Source of the DNA: DASXMT01 sp963781305
GTDB taxonomy: Bacteria > Actinomycetota > Acidimicrobiia > Acidimicrobiales > RAAP-2
Direction of reading: 5' to 3'
NCBI GenBank assembly: GCA_963781305.1
Contig: CAWAFL010000014.1
Coordinates: 372,001 to 436,000, forward strand
Length of the DNA stretch: 64,000 nt
The notes below the pieces were generated by a model that saw only the letters and a list, made by a program, of their open reading frames with translations, was not told the origin of the DNA and made no database searches. Below are positions 44,850 to 53,835 of this stretch, piece after piece (positions within the stretch are counted from its first letter, which is position 1; each line of letters begins with the position of its first letter). The translations under genes and the position numbers were made by a program.

Positions 44850-46094
44850 ATGTCTGATGACTCGACCCCCGCGAGCGGTAGTACGGGCCCGGAAGGGGGA
44901 CCCGACCTTCCTCCCAATCAGGCACCCGGGAGGTCCGATGCGGCGGCAGCGGTCCCGACCGTTCTGTCCAGGAAAGAGCTCCGGCAACAAAAGGGCTCCC
45001 CGTCTGCTTGGTTCTACGCCCTCGGCGGGGTCGGCGTGCTCATCGTCGGGGCCGTGGTGGCCCTGTTGGTCACCTCGGGGAGCTCACCGAGCAGCGCCAG
45101 CAAGCCCCCGGTCACCGTGGCGCCGATCACCGCGGTCCCACCGACCACCACGGCGCCGGCGCCCACCTGCCCCCTCACCGGTACACCGGCGCCGGGAGGA
45201 ACGGTCCCCGCCCGGCCGGCGCTCGGGGTCAAGATTGGCAACTACCCCAATGACCGACCGTCGGCCGGACTCAACCAGGCCGACGTCGTCTTCGAGGAGC
45301 CGGTCGAGGGAGGCATCACCCGCCTGGTCGCCGTGTTCCAGTGCCAGAGCCCGGCCCTGGTCGGCGACCTTCGCTCCGCCCGGCAGCCCGACGTGGGCAT
45401 CCTGTCCCAGCTGTCCAAGCCCCTGTTCGTCCACGCCGGCGGCATCGACCCGGTCATCGCCCTCCTGCAGGCGGCCCCCCTCACCGACGAGAACCTGCTG
45501 TCCGGAGCGGCCGCGTCGGCCGTCATCCAGCAGCCCGGCCGCTCCGCCCCGTACAGCACGTTCGCCAACACGGCGACGCTGTGGGCGCTCGACGCCGCCG
45601 ACACCACCCCGCCGGCGCCGATCTTCACCTACGCCGCCACCCCGCCGGCCGGCTCGGTGGCCGGGTCGGGTGGGAGCGCGCACATCCCCTTCTCGGACAC
45701 GTCCGACGTGACCTGGACCTGGAACCCGGCCGCCAACAACTACCTCCGGTCCTATGCCACCGGCCCGGACACGCTGATCGACGGCTCACAGAGCGCGGCC
45801 AACAACGTGGTGATCATGACCGTCCAGACCAGCAACGGCCCGTGGGTCGAGAACAGCGAGGGAGGCCTCGAGGTCCAGATCCCCAACACGGGCAGCGGTC
45901 CCATGGTGGTGCTGCGCAACGGGGCGGCCATCACCGGTACTTGGAACCGCACGTCGCTCACGCAACCGCCCACCCTGACCGCGACCGACGGCTCGCCCAT
46001 CACCCTCCAGCCCGGCAATACCTGGGAAGAGCTGGTCCCCTCGGGCATCGCAGTCACCACGGCCCCGGGTCCGGCTACCGCCCTCCCCAGCTGA
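44850..46094 (+). CDS. DUF3048 (YerB-like) membrane-anchored protein
   Basis: 414 residues. A disordered N-terminus and one membrane helix (54-75) precede an extracytoplasmic Thr/Pro linker and the DUF3048 domain: GVKIGNYPNDRPSAGLNQADVVFEEPVEGGITRLVAVFQ and LVGDLRSARQPDVGILSQL are diagnostic (YerB). The C-terminal half WTWNPAANNYLRSYATG continues it. The function of YerB relatives is unknown, possibly cell-wall associated. It is divergent from thpR by about 100 bp. Confidence 0.88.
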   Translation: MSDDSTPASGSTGPEGGPDLPPNQAPGRSDAAAAVPTVLSRKELRQQKGSPSAWFYALGGVGVLIVGAVVALLVTSGSSPSSASKPPVTVAPITAVPPTTTAPAPTCPLTGTPAPGGTVPARPALGVKIGNYPNDRPSAGLNQADVVFEEPVEGGITRLVAVFQCQSPALVGDLRSARQPDVGILSQLSKPLFVHAGGIDPVIALLQAAPLTDENLLSGAAASAVIQQPGRSAPYSTFANTATLWALDAADTTPPAPIFTYAATPPAGSVAGSGGSAHIPFSDTSDVTWTWNPAANNYLRSYATGPDTLIDGSQSAANNVVIMTVQTSNGPWVENSEGGLEVQIPNTGSGPMVVLRNGAAITGTWNRTSLTQPPTLTATDGSPITLQPGNTWEELVPSGIAVTTAPGPATALPS

Positions 46095-46164
46095 CCGACC
46101 ACCACGACTTCGACCACCGCACCGGCCACGGCCGCCTCGACCAGGTCATGGAGCCCGCCCGGGG

Positions 46165-47430
46165 CTAGCGGGCGGCCAATCGCCGCCGGATGAGGTCCAG
46201 GGCGGAGATGGTGGCGTACTGGCGGATCCGATCCCGATCACCAGGCACGGTCAGCTCCACGGCCTCGGCGGGCTGACCGGGTAGGGCCAGTCCCACATAT
46301 ACCGTCCCTGGCGACTGCCCGTCTTGGGAATCGGGGCCGGCCACCCCGGTGGTGGCCAGTCCGACGTCGGCCCCGAGCACGCGTCGTGCCCCTTCGGCCA
46401 TGGCCTGAGCCGCCTCCGCGGACACGACCGGTCCCTCGGGCACTCCCAGGACGTCGTACTTGACGTCGGAGGCGTACGAGACAACCGCGCCCCGGAACCA
46501 GGTGCTGGCTCCGACCACGTTGACCAACCGGGACGCCACCAGACCCCCGGTGAGGGACTCGGCCACCGCCAACGTCAGACCGCCCAGGGCATGAGCCACG
46601 GCATCCTCGATGGCCTCGTCGTCGACGCCAAAGACAACGTCACCAGCCACTTCGGCCAGGATCTGCCGGATCTTCTGCTCCTCGTCATCGAGCAGCAACG
46701 CCGCCGCGGCCAGGTCCTCGCCGCGGACGGTGATCCGCACCTTGATCCCCTCGATCCCACTGGCCAGAAAGGCGATGGTGGCCGTAGACGGTCCCGTAGA
46801 GGCGTCGAGCTCGTCGATCCGACCCTGCAGGGCCTCGCCCAGTCCGGACTCGCTCATCCCCCAGGTCCTGATCACCCGGCTGACGATGACCCCGGACTCC
46901 TCGCCGTTCTCGGCCATGCGCCGGCGGAGATCGGGCAGGATCCCCCGCTCGAACATGTCGGCCATCTCGTAGGGCACGCCGGGGACGGCATAGAGGACCT
47001 TGTGGCCCAGCGGGCAGATCAGGCCCGGTGCGGTGCCCTTGGTCTGCGGGATGATCGTGGCCCCGTCGGGCACGTCGGCCTGTCGAAGGTTGGACTGGGA
47101 CATGGAGCGTCCCCGGGCGGAGAACATGCGCCTCACCGCCTCGACCACCGACTCGTCCCGATGCATCGACACGTTCATCACTTCGGCGATGGCGTCGCGG
47201 GTGATGTCGTCCTGGGTGGGTCCGAGCCCGCCGCAGACGATCACTCCGTCACTCCGGGCGAGGGCCGTCCGGAAGGCCAGCACGATGCGATCGTGGTTGT
47301 CCCCCACCGCCTGGTGGAAGTGGGAGGCGATCCCGGCGGCGGCCAGGTGCTCACCCAGCCAGGCGGAGTTGGTGTCGGCGATCTGTCCGAGCAGCAGCTC
47401 GGTGCCCACCGCCACGACCTCGATCCTCAC
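46165..47430 (-). CDS. cinA: CinA-like protein, nicotinamide-nucleotide amidase family
   Basis: 421 residues. The N-terminal MoCF/COG1058 domain (EVVAVGTELLLGQIADTNSAWLG, VIVCGGLGPTQDDITRDA) is followed by the C-terminal CinA amidase domain (LTLAVAESLTGGLVASRLVNV, GLATTGVAGPDSQDGQSPGTVY). The amidase deamidates nicotinamide mononucleotide in NAD recycling; the N-terminal domain can have ADP-ribose pyrophosphatase activity. It sits 6 bp after pgsA and near recA, a common bacterial linkage. Confidence 0.93.
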   Translation of the reverse strand: MRIEVVAVGTELLLGQIADTNSAWLGEHLAAAGIASHFHQAVGDNHDRIVLAFRTALARSDGVIVCGGLGPTQDDITRDAIAEVMNVSMHRDESVVEAVRRMFSARGRSMSQSNLRQADVPDGATIIPQTKGTAPGLICPLGHKVLYAVPGVPYEMADMFERGILPDLRRRMAENGEESGVIVSRVIRTWGMSESGLGEALQGRIDELDASTGPSTATIAFLASGIEGIKVRITVRGEDLAAAALLLDDEEQKIRQILAEVAGDVVFGVDDEAIEDAVAHALGGLTLAVAESLTGGLVASRLVNVVGASTWFRGAVVSYASDVKYDVLGVPEGPVVSAEAAQAMAEGARRVLGADVGLATTGVAGPDSQDGQSPGTVYVGLALPGQPAEAVELTVPGDRDRIRQYATISALDLIRRRLAAR

Positions 47431-47436
47431 TGCAGC

Positions 47437-48090
47437 TCAGCTCCCCTGCACGCTGGACGCCGGATCGGCACGGCGACCGTCGAGGTAGTACTGGGCGCCG
47501 GTGAACACCGTCAGCGCTGTAGCCACCCAGATGGCCACGTCCAGCACGATGTGGTGGGGCGCCAACCAGGGGATCAGGCAGAGGCCGATGGCCACGTCCT
47601 GGATCAGCGTCTTGATCTTGGCCGACTGGCGGGCGGGGATGGACACCCCGCTTCGGCCCACGACGGACCGGTAAACGCTCATTCCGATCTCCCGGACGGC
47701 GATGATGGCGACGGGAACCCACGAGATCGTGTCGTTGGCCACGAGGGCGATGAGTGCTCCCAACACCACCACCTTGTCGGCCAGGGGGTCGAGGAAGGCA
47801 CCCGACCGGGTCGCCCCCTGGCGGCGGGCCACCCAGCCGTCGATGCCGTCGGTCAGGGACAGGACACCCCAGATCACCATGGTGACCCAGCTGGCCCCCC
47901 ACAGCATGATCAACGCGATGAGCAACGGCGTGGCCAAGAGGCGCAAGACGGTGATGCCGTTGGCCGGCGTCATCAAGGCGGAGGGTCCGAACGTGTGGGT
48001 GCGGACCTCGGATGGTCGGCGCGGGGCCGAGGGGGGCGAGGACAGGGGAACGGCCGGGGTCTGGGGGGTGAGGGAGCTGTCGCTCATCAC
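47437..48090 (-). CDS. pgsA: CDP-diacylglycerol-glycerol-3-phosphate 3-phosphatidyltransferase
   Basis: 217 residues. The CDP-alcohol phosphotransferase motif, DGIDGWVAR then G and D-x3-D, spans 81-105 (LTDGIDGWVARR, GAFLDPLADK), with several membrane helices. It makes phosphatidylglycerol phosphate for membrane lipids. About 40 extra polar N-terminal residues precede TPANGITVLRL, the usual start, so a start near 47970 is possible. It overlaps rimO by 4 bp. Confidence 0.9.
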   Translation of the reverse strand: MMSDSSLTPQTPAVPLSSPPSAPRRPSEVRTHTFGPSALMTPANGITVLRLLATPLLIALIMLWGASWVTMVIWGVLSLTDGIDGWVARRQGATRSGAFLDPLADKVVVLGALIALVANDTISWVPVAIIAVREIGMSVYRSVVGRSGVSIPARQSAKIKTLIQDVAIGLCLIPWLAPHHIVLDVAIWVATALTVFTGAQYYLDGRRADPASSVQGS

Positions 48091-49490
48091 CGTGCCCCAC
48101 TGCCGACGACGAGGGGGGCGCGGCCATGGCGGTCGGGACCGGTGGGCTCGGCGATCAGATCGGGGCCGTCAGCTCCGGTGACCACCATCTGGACCACTGT
48201 GCCCGGCTCGAGGTGGTCGGGAACCGAGATGATCCCGTCGATCTCCGGTGCCTCCCGATAGGTCCGTCCCTCGCCCACGGTGTCGACCAGGACCTCGACC
48301 ACATCACCGATGAGCCCGTCCCGCCGCTGGGCGGTGATCGAGTCCTGGAGCTCGGCACACTCGCGCAGGCGTTCGGCCATCAGCTCCTCGGGGACCTGAT
48401 CGGAGAGGTCGGCGGCGAACGTGCCGTCCTCGCGGCTGAAGGGGAAGAACCCCACCCAGTCCAGCTGGGCCTCGCTCAGCCAGGCCAGGAGCTCGTCGTG
48501 GTCGGCCTCGGTCTCGCCCGGATAGCCGATGATGAACGAGGACCGGAAGGCGGACGTGGGCTCGGCCCTGCGGATGTCGCCGATGCGGTCCAAGAAGCGC
48601 TGGCCCTCCCCCCATCGACGCATGCGCTTGAGCAAGGGACGGGACACGTGCTGCAACGACAGGTCGAAGTAGGGCACGCCGGTGGCCAGGATGGCCTCGA
48701 TCAGCGAATCGTCCAGGCTCGACGGGTACAGATACAACAACCGAGTGCGCTCTACCCGCTCGGCCACGGCCCGCACCAGGTCCACGATGGGGCGGTTGGC
48801 ACCCACGGCGGGGCCTTCGGGGCGGGGCACCGAAGATCCAGAGGAACGGTCGAGTCCGTAGGAGGCCAGGTCCTGGGCCACCAACACGATCTCGCGCAGG
48901 ACGCCGTCTCGGGCACCGAGCTGGTCGGCCTCGGCCAGGATGACCTCGTGGGGTCGGGAGCGTTGCTTGCCCCGGAACGAAGGGATGGCGCAGAACCCGC
49001 AATTGCGGTCACAGCCCTCGGCCACCTTGATGTAGGCCCACGGGGCCGTGGCCGGCGGCCGGGGCAGGTTGAGCAGATCGAACGATGGCGCCGTGGCCTT
49101 CTTGGTCAGGGCAACCGGGGTGCCTACCGGTCGGTCCTGGAGGGCGACCGCGCTCGATGCGACCGGAGCGGCCAGCTGCACCCCAAAGGGCGCCACCAGG
49201 TCCACCTCGGGCAGGGAGGCGGCCAGCTCATCGCCGTAGCGCTCGGCCATGCAACCGGTCACCACCAGGCGGGAGCCGGTCCGGCGGGCGTCGTCGAGGG
49301 AGAGAATGGTGTCGATCGACTCTTGCCGCGCCGCCTCGATGAAGGCGCAGGTATTGACCACCACCAGGTCGGCCTCCTCGGGCGAGGCAGCCGGCTGGTA
49401 GCCGCCCTCGCTCAGGGTTCCGGACAGCTTCTCCGAGTCGACCTGGTTCTTCGGACAGCCCAACGTCTCCAACCAGTAACGCTCAGCCAC
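48087..49490 (-). CDS. rimO: Ribosomal protein S12 methylthiotransferase
   Basis: 467 residues. N-terminal UPF0004 cluster cysteines Cys12, Cys48 and Cys80, the radical-SAM triad Cys160-x3-Cys164-x2-Cys167 (EGCDRNCGFCAIP), and a C-terminal TRAM-like domain. It attaches a methylthio group to an aspartate of ribosomal protein S12. It begins the rimO-pgsA-cinA operon; the start overlaps no other gene. Confidence 0.95.
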   Translation of the reverse strand: MAERYWLETLGCPKNQVDSEKLSGTLSEGGYQPAASPEEADLVVVNTCAFIEAARQESIDTILSLDDARRTGSRLVVTGCMAERYGDELAASLPEVDLVAPFGVQLAAPVASSAVALQDRPVGTPVALTKKATAPSFDLLNLPRPPATAPWAYIKVAEGCDRNCGFCAIPSFRGKQRSRPHEVILAEADQLGARDGVLREIVLVAQDLASYGLDRSSGSSVPRPEGPAVGANRPIVDLVRAVAERVERTRLLYLYPSSLDDSLIEAILATGVPYFDLSLQHVSRPLLKRMRRWGEGQRFLDRIGDIRRAEPTSAFRSSFIIGYPGETEADHDELLAWLSEAQLDWVGFFPFSREDGTFAADLSDQVPEELMAERLRECAELQDSITAQRRDGLIGDVVEVLVDTVGEGRTYREAPEIDGIISVPDHLEPGTVVQMVVTGADGPDLIAEPTGPDRHGRAPLVVGSGAR

Positions 49491-49632
49491 CAGGACAATC
49501 TACCCGGGACCTGAGGGCTCTTCTGCGGCGGGCCACGAGGTCGCCCGGGGCGGGACCCGGGGCCGTCGGGAAATGAGGGCTGTTTTTGTCGCTGGCGGTC
49601 ACGCTCCGTTTTGCGGACCGGTCGCCGGTTCG

Positions 49633-50457
49633 TCAGCCCGTCGGGGTGGCGCCCTCGATCTCGTGGAACCGGGTCGACACCAGATCGCGCATCTCGCCGC
49701 TGGTGATGATCCAGAACCGGTCGTCCCGCACCGCGCTGAGCACATCGTCGGCCACCTCGGCGGCGGTGCGGGCACCGGGGCCGTCGAAGCCCGCCCGCAC
49801 CGCGTCGCGCATGGCGTCGCCTTCGGGCACGCGGGCTTCGAGGCCGAGCACGGTCGGCCGGTTGCGCTCGCAGTCGAGGATCCCGGTGGGGGTGGTGCCC
49901 GGGCACAGCACGCTCACCCCGACGGTGGCGCCTCCCATCGCCAACTCCATGCGCAGCGTCTCGCTGAGGGCGACCACGCCCACCTTGGAGACGTTGTAGG
50001 GGCCGAGCGACGGCAGCCCGCTGGCCAAGCCGGCCAGGGACGACGTGTTCACGATGTGCGCCGGCTGCCCCTGGGCCAAGAGCCTGGGGAGGAAGGCCTG
50101 CACCCCGTGGACGACGCCCCACAGGTTCACCCCCAGGACCCAGCGCCAGTCATCGAGCGTCTGGGCGGCGACCGGGTTGAACGTCGACACCCCGGCGTTG
50201 TTGCACAGGACGTGGACGGCACCGAACCGGGCGAAGGCCGCCTCGGCCAGGTCCTCCACTTCGGCCGCGACGCTCACGTCGGTGACGACGGTGAGGACCT
50301 CCCCGTCGATGGCGGCGGCCGCGGAGTCGAGGGCCTCAGCGTCGACGTCGGCCAGCACGACCGAACACCCGGCGGCGGCGAAGGCGTGGCCGAGCGCGGT
50401 GCCGATGCCGCTCGCCCCGCCGGTAACGACGGCGACCGAACCGTCCGTGAGCTCCAT
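49633..50457 (-). CDS. Short-chain dehydrogenase/reductase
   Basis: 274 residues. TGGASGIG (12-19), NNAGVSTF near 87, Ser140, and Tyr154-x3-Lys158 (GPYNVSKVGV) define a classical SDR. The long C-terminus (FWIITSGEMRDLVSTRF) resembles SDRs in fatty- or hydroxy-acid catabolism. It is divergent from the acyl-CoA dehydrogenase operon, 76 bp away; shared control is plausible. Confidence 0.9.
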   Translation of the reverse strand: MELTDGSVAVVTGGASGIGTALGHAFAAAGCSVVLADVDAEALDSAAAAIDGEVLTVVTDVSVAAEVEDLAEAAFARFGAVHVLCNNAGVSTFNPVAAQTLDDWRWVLGVNLWGVVHGVQAFLPRLLAQGQPAHIVNTSSLAGLASGLPSLGPYNVSKVGVVALSETLRMELAMGGATVGVSVLCPGTTPTGILDCERNRPTVLGLEARVPEGDAMRDAVRAGFDGPGARTAAEVADDVLSAVRDDRFWIITSGEMRDLVSTRFHEIEGATPTG

Positions 50458-50533
50458 GCTGCCTCCACCCCGATGCCTGTACTACTGTCACACAGAGATT
50501 ACATCGTAATCTCGGGAGAGACCGGAGCAGGGC

Positions 50534-51829
50534 ATGGCGTGGGACTTCGAGACCGAGCCGGAGTTCGAGAAGCAGCTGGCCTGGATGCGGGCCTTCATCG
50601 ACCGTGAGCTGATCCCGCTCGAGCCCATCTTCGACCAGCTCCCGGCGGAGGAGTGGAAGGTGGTCAAGCGCCACCTCCAGGACCAGGTCAAGGCCCAGGG
50701 CCTGTGGGGCGCCTTCTTGGACCCGAAGCTCGGCGGCGAGGGTCTGGGCCAGCTCAAACTGGCCCTGATGTCGGAGATCATCGGCCGCTGCATGATGTCG
50801 ATGACCATCTTCGGAGTGCAGGCACCGGACAGCGGGAACATGGAGCTGCTGGCCCACGGGGCCACCGACGCCCAAAAGGAGCGCTGGCTCTGGCCAAACC
50901 TGCGCGGCGAGATCTCCAGCGCCTTCGCCCTGACCGAGCCCTTCTTCGCTGGCGCCGACCCGACCGTCATCGGCACCACCGCTATCAAGGACGGCGACGA
51001 GTGGGTCATCGACGGGCACAAGTGGTTCATCACCAACGCCTCGGTGGCCGACATCGTGCTCGTGTTCGCCGAGACCAACCCCGAGGGCCGACCCCACCGC
51101 CACGCATCGGTGTTCGTCGTCCCCACCGGGACGCCAGGCATGGAGATCGTGCGCGACATCGGCACCATGGCACACCCCGACGTTGACTACGGGCGGACGG
51201 GGAACCACGCCGAGATCGTCTTCCGCGATTGCCGCGTGCCCGCCGACCACCTGATCGGGCAACCCGGCGAGGGGTTCGTCCTGGCCCAGCAGCGGCTGGG
51301 CGGGGGTCGCATCCACCACGCCATGCGCTGGCTGGGCCAGGCGCAGCGGGCCCTCGACATCATGTGCGAGCGGGCGGTCTCGCGGCGCTCGCACGGTCAG
51401 CTCCTCGGCCAGCACCAGATGATCCAGGACTACATCGCCCTGTCGCACATGGAGATCCAGTCGGCCCGATTGCTCACCTTCCAGACGGCGTGGAAGATGG
51501 ACAAGTACGGGGCGGCCCCAGTGCGCGCCGACCTCGGGATGATCAAGGCCCACGTGTCCAAGGTCGTCCTCGCCGTGCTGGACCGCACCATCCAGGTGTG
51601 CGGCGCGCTCGGCTACTCCAGCGACCTCCCGGTGGAGTCGTGGTACCGGTCGACCCGCTTCGGCCCCATCGGCGACGGCCCGGACGAGCTCCACAAGTCG
51701 GTCCTGGCCCGGAGCATCTTGAAGGGCTACTCACCGGTGGAGGGGTGGCCGAGCGAGCACCTCCCCAGCCGCCGTCCGGCGGCCGAGGCGAAGTGGGCCG
51801 AGCTGCGCGCCCTCGCCGGGGTCACGTGA
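50534..51829 (+). CDS. Acyl-CoA dehydrogenase (ACAD10/11-like)
   Basis: 431 residues. ACAD N-, mid- and C-domains: ISSAFALTEPFFAGADPTVIGTTA (flavin loop), HKWFITNASVADIVLVFAETN, GFVLAQQRLGGGRIHHAMRWLGQAQRALD and the C-terminal IQVCGALGYSSDLPVESWYRSTRF. AMRWLGQ and the ISSAFALTEP variant resemble the ACAD10/11 group rather than ordinary fatty-acid dehydrogenases. It overlaps an APH-type kinase gene (GTGA), recreating as two proteins the fused APH-ACAD layout of animals. First gene of a five-gene operon. Confidence 0.9.
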   Translation: MAWDFETEPEFEKQLAWMRAFIDRELIPLEPIFDQLPAEEWKVVKRHLQDQVKAQGLWGAFLDPKLGGEGLGQLKLALMSEIIGRCMMSMTIFGVQAPDSGNMELLAHGATDAQKERWLWPNLRGEISSAFALTEPFFAGADPTVIGTTAIKDGDEWVIDGHKWFITNASVADIVLVFAETNPEGRPHRHASVFVVPTGTPGMEIVRDIGTMAHPDVDYGRTGNHAEIVFRDCRVPADHLIGQPGEGFVLAQQRLGGGRIHHAMRWLGQAQRALDIMCERAVSRRSHGQLLGQHQMIQDYIALSHMEIQSARLLTFQTAWKMDKYGAAPVRADLGMIKAHVSKVVLAVLDRTIQVCGALGYSSDLPVESWYRSTRFGPIGDGPDELHKSVLARSILKGYSPVEGWPSEHLPSRRPAAEAKWAELRALAGVT

Positions 51830-52845
51830 CCGAGGAGCGCCTCGAGCACTACCTGGACCATGCCGTGGGCGACCGCGTGCCGATCCACGTCACGCCGATG
51901 GTGGGCGGCGGCTCGTGCGAGGTCTTCGCCGTCGACCGCGGGCCAGCCCGGTGGGTGCTGCGGCGGGCGCCACAGCACGCCAGCTCGGCCACCGCCCACG
52001 ACGTGCTGCGCGAGTTCCACATCCTCGACGCCATCAAGGACGAGCCGGTGCCCATCGCCCGTCCGGTGGTGGCGTGCGACGACCCGGAGGTCTTCGGTGC
52101 GCCGTTCTACGTGATGGAGCGCATCGAGGGACGGCCAATTCTTCAGGCCGTGCCCTCGGCGTGGGCGGCGGCACCGGAGACGCACGGCCGGGCGCTCGAG
52201 GAGCTGGTCGACGCCCTGGTGGCCATCCACGCTGTCGACTGGGACGCCTGCGGCCTCGGCGACCTGGCCCACGGCGGCGACTACCTCTCGCGGCAGCAGG
52301 CACGCTGGCTCAACCAGCTCGGCTCCTACGGCGGTCGGGAGCTCCCGGCCGCCCACCACGTCGCCGACTGGCTCGAGGCCCACCGCCCGGACGACCAGCC
52401 CAACGCCCTGTGCCACGGCGACTACAAGCTCGACAACGTGCTGTTCGCGCCGGCTGCGCCGCCGAACCTGCTCGCCGTCGTGGACTGGGAGATGGCGGCT
52501 ATCGGCGATCCGATCGTCGACCTGGCCTGGGCGCTCATCTTCCACCCCGGACCCGAGGGCACCATGCGCCTGGGTATGGCCAAAGAGCCGCGGTTCGACG
52601 TGGGGCAACTCCCCGACCGCCACACCCTGGTCGAGCGCTACAGCGCCGGCTCGGGCCGCGACACCACGTCGATCGCATGGTACGACGTGTTCGCCCGCTG
52701 GAAGCTGGCCGTCGTGCTCGAGGGCAGCTACGCCAAGTTCCTGCACGGCCTGTCGAGCAAGCCGATCCACGAGCACTTCGGCGCCCAGGCCGACCTGCTG
52801 CTGGCCAGTGCCACCACCCTCATCGACGGAGGAGAAGCGACATGA
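51826..52845 (+). CDS. APH-type small-molecule kinase (ACAD10/11 kinase-domain-like)
   Basis: 339 residues. IHVTPMVGGGSCEVFAVD is the kinase nucleotide loop, ALCHGDYKLDNVLF the catalytic Asp/Asn loop, and LLAVVDWEMAAIGDPIVDLAW the metal site. This is the phosphotransferase subfamily found fused to acyl-CoA dehydrogenase in animal ACAD10/11, where it phosphorylates 4-hydroxyacyl-CoA. The GTG at 51826 overlaps the dehydrogenase stop by 4 bp; an earlier in-frame start would sit entirely in that gene. Confidence 0.88.
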   Translation: MTEERLEHYLDHAVGDRVPIHVTPMVGGGSCEVFAVDRGPARWVLRRAPQHASSATAHDVLREFHILDAIKDEPVPIARPVVACDDPEVFGAPFYVMERIEGRPILQAVPSAWAAAPETHGRALEELVDALVAIHAVDWDACGLGDLAHGGDYLSRQQARWLNQLGSYGGRELPAAHHVADWLEAHRPDDQPNALCHGDYKLDNVLFAPAAPPNLLAVVDWEMAAIGDPIVDLAWALIFHPGPEGTMRLGMAKEPRFDVGQLPDRHTLVERYSAGSGRDTTSIAWYDVFARWKLAVVLEGSYAKFLHGLSSKPIHEHFGAQADLLLASATTLIDGGEAT

Positions 52846-53831
52846 CACAACGGACGCGGGCCTGGCGGGTGAACGGGGCCGGCGAGCCGGCCGACGTGCT
52901 CCAGCTGGTCGAGGTGGACCTGCCCGAGCCGAGGCCGGGTCAGGCCCGGATCCGGGTAACGGCAGCGGGCATCGGGCTGCCCGACGTGTTCATGTGCCGG
53001 GGCACCTACCCGCTGACGCCCCCGCTGCCGTTCACCCCCGGCCAGGAGGCCACCGGCGTCGTCACCGCCGTGGGCCAGGGGGTCGACCTGCCCATCGGGA
53101 CGCGGATCATGTGCGTCACCGCCTTCACCGAGGGGAACGGTTCCTTCGCCGAGGAGTGCCTGGTGTGGGCGGAGTCGGCCTTCGCCGTTCCCGACGGGCT
53201 CACCGACGCCGAAGCGGCCGGGTTCTGGATCCCGCACCTCACCGGGTGGATCGGGCTGGTCGACCGGGGCCGAATCGGCTCCGGCGACTGGTTGGCTGTG
53301 CTCGGGGCCGCGGGTGGAAGCGGCATCGCCGCCGTGCAGCTCGGGCGGGCCCTGGACGCCCGCGTGATCGCCGTGGTGAGCGACGAGGAGCGGGCCAGTT
53401 TCTGCCGCTCCCTCGGCGCCGAGGCCACCGTCAACCACCGGGACGGCCCCCTGGCCCCGGCGTTGCGGGAGCTCACCGACGGACGCGGCGTCGACCTGAT
53501 CTACGACCCGGTCGGCGGCTCCCTGGCCGAGGACGCCGCCGGCGCCCTGGCCCGCCACGGCCGCCTGCTGGCCGTCGGTTTCGCCAGCGGCGAGTGGCCG
53601 AGGCTGGCCACACACGACCTGGTCGTGACCAACACCTCGCTCGTCGGGGTGTTCGCGGGCGGCTACGCACGCCAGGAGCTGGACGGCATCCACGCCCGCC
53701 TGGCCGCCCTTGTCGCCGATGGCCGGTTGCGCAACGCGGTCACCGCCCAGATCCCGTTCGACGAGCTGCGGACGGCCCTCCAGCGGGTGGCCGACCGCGG
53801 CGTGGTCGGCAAGCTCGTGCTGGTGCCATGA
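52842..53831 (+). CDS. NADPH:quinone oxidoreductase-like MDR enzyme
   Basis: 329 residues. Medium-chain dehydrogenase fold with GQEATGVVTAVGQGVD and the cofactor loop GAAGGSGIAAVQLGRAL, but no catalytic or structural zinc cysteines; RGVDLIYDPVGG matches quinone oxidoreductase/enoyl reductase types. It reduces a quinone or enoyl bond with NADPH. The ATG overlaps the kinase stop by 4 bp. Confidence 0.9.
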   Translation: MTQRTRAWRVNGAGEPADVLQLVEVDLPEPRPGQARIRVTAAGIGLPDVFMCRGTYPLTPPLPFTPGQEATGVVTAVGQGVDLPIGTRIMCVTAFTEGNGSFAEECLVWAESAFAVPDGLTDAEAAGFWIPHLTGWIGLVDRGRIGSGDWLAVLGAAGGSGIAAVQLGRALDARVIAVVSDEERASFCRSLGAEATVNHRDGPLAPALRELTDGRGVDLIYDPVGGSLAEDAAGALARHGRLLAVGFASGEWPRLATHDLVVTNTSLVGVFAGGYARQELDGIHARLAALVADGRLRNAVTAQIPFDELRTALQRVADRGVVGKLVLVP

Positions 53832-53835
53832 CCCG

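Noticed and set aside
46095..46164. Terminator after the DUF3048 gene
   Set aside because: Only a six-bp GCCCGC stem across the cinA stop; too weak to call.
46324..48261. Long plus-strand open frame (645 codons)
   Set aside because: Antisense to cinA and pgsA; its composition is the usual high-GC shadow with His/Gly/Asp bias and no family motif.
48126..49514. Plus-strand open frame of 462 codons
   Set aside because: Antisense to rimO, whose cysteine motifs are intact.
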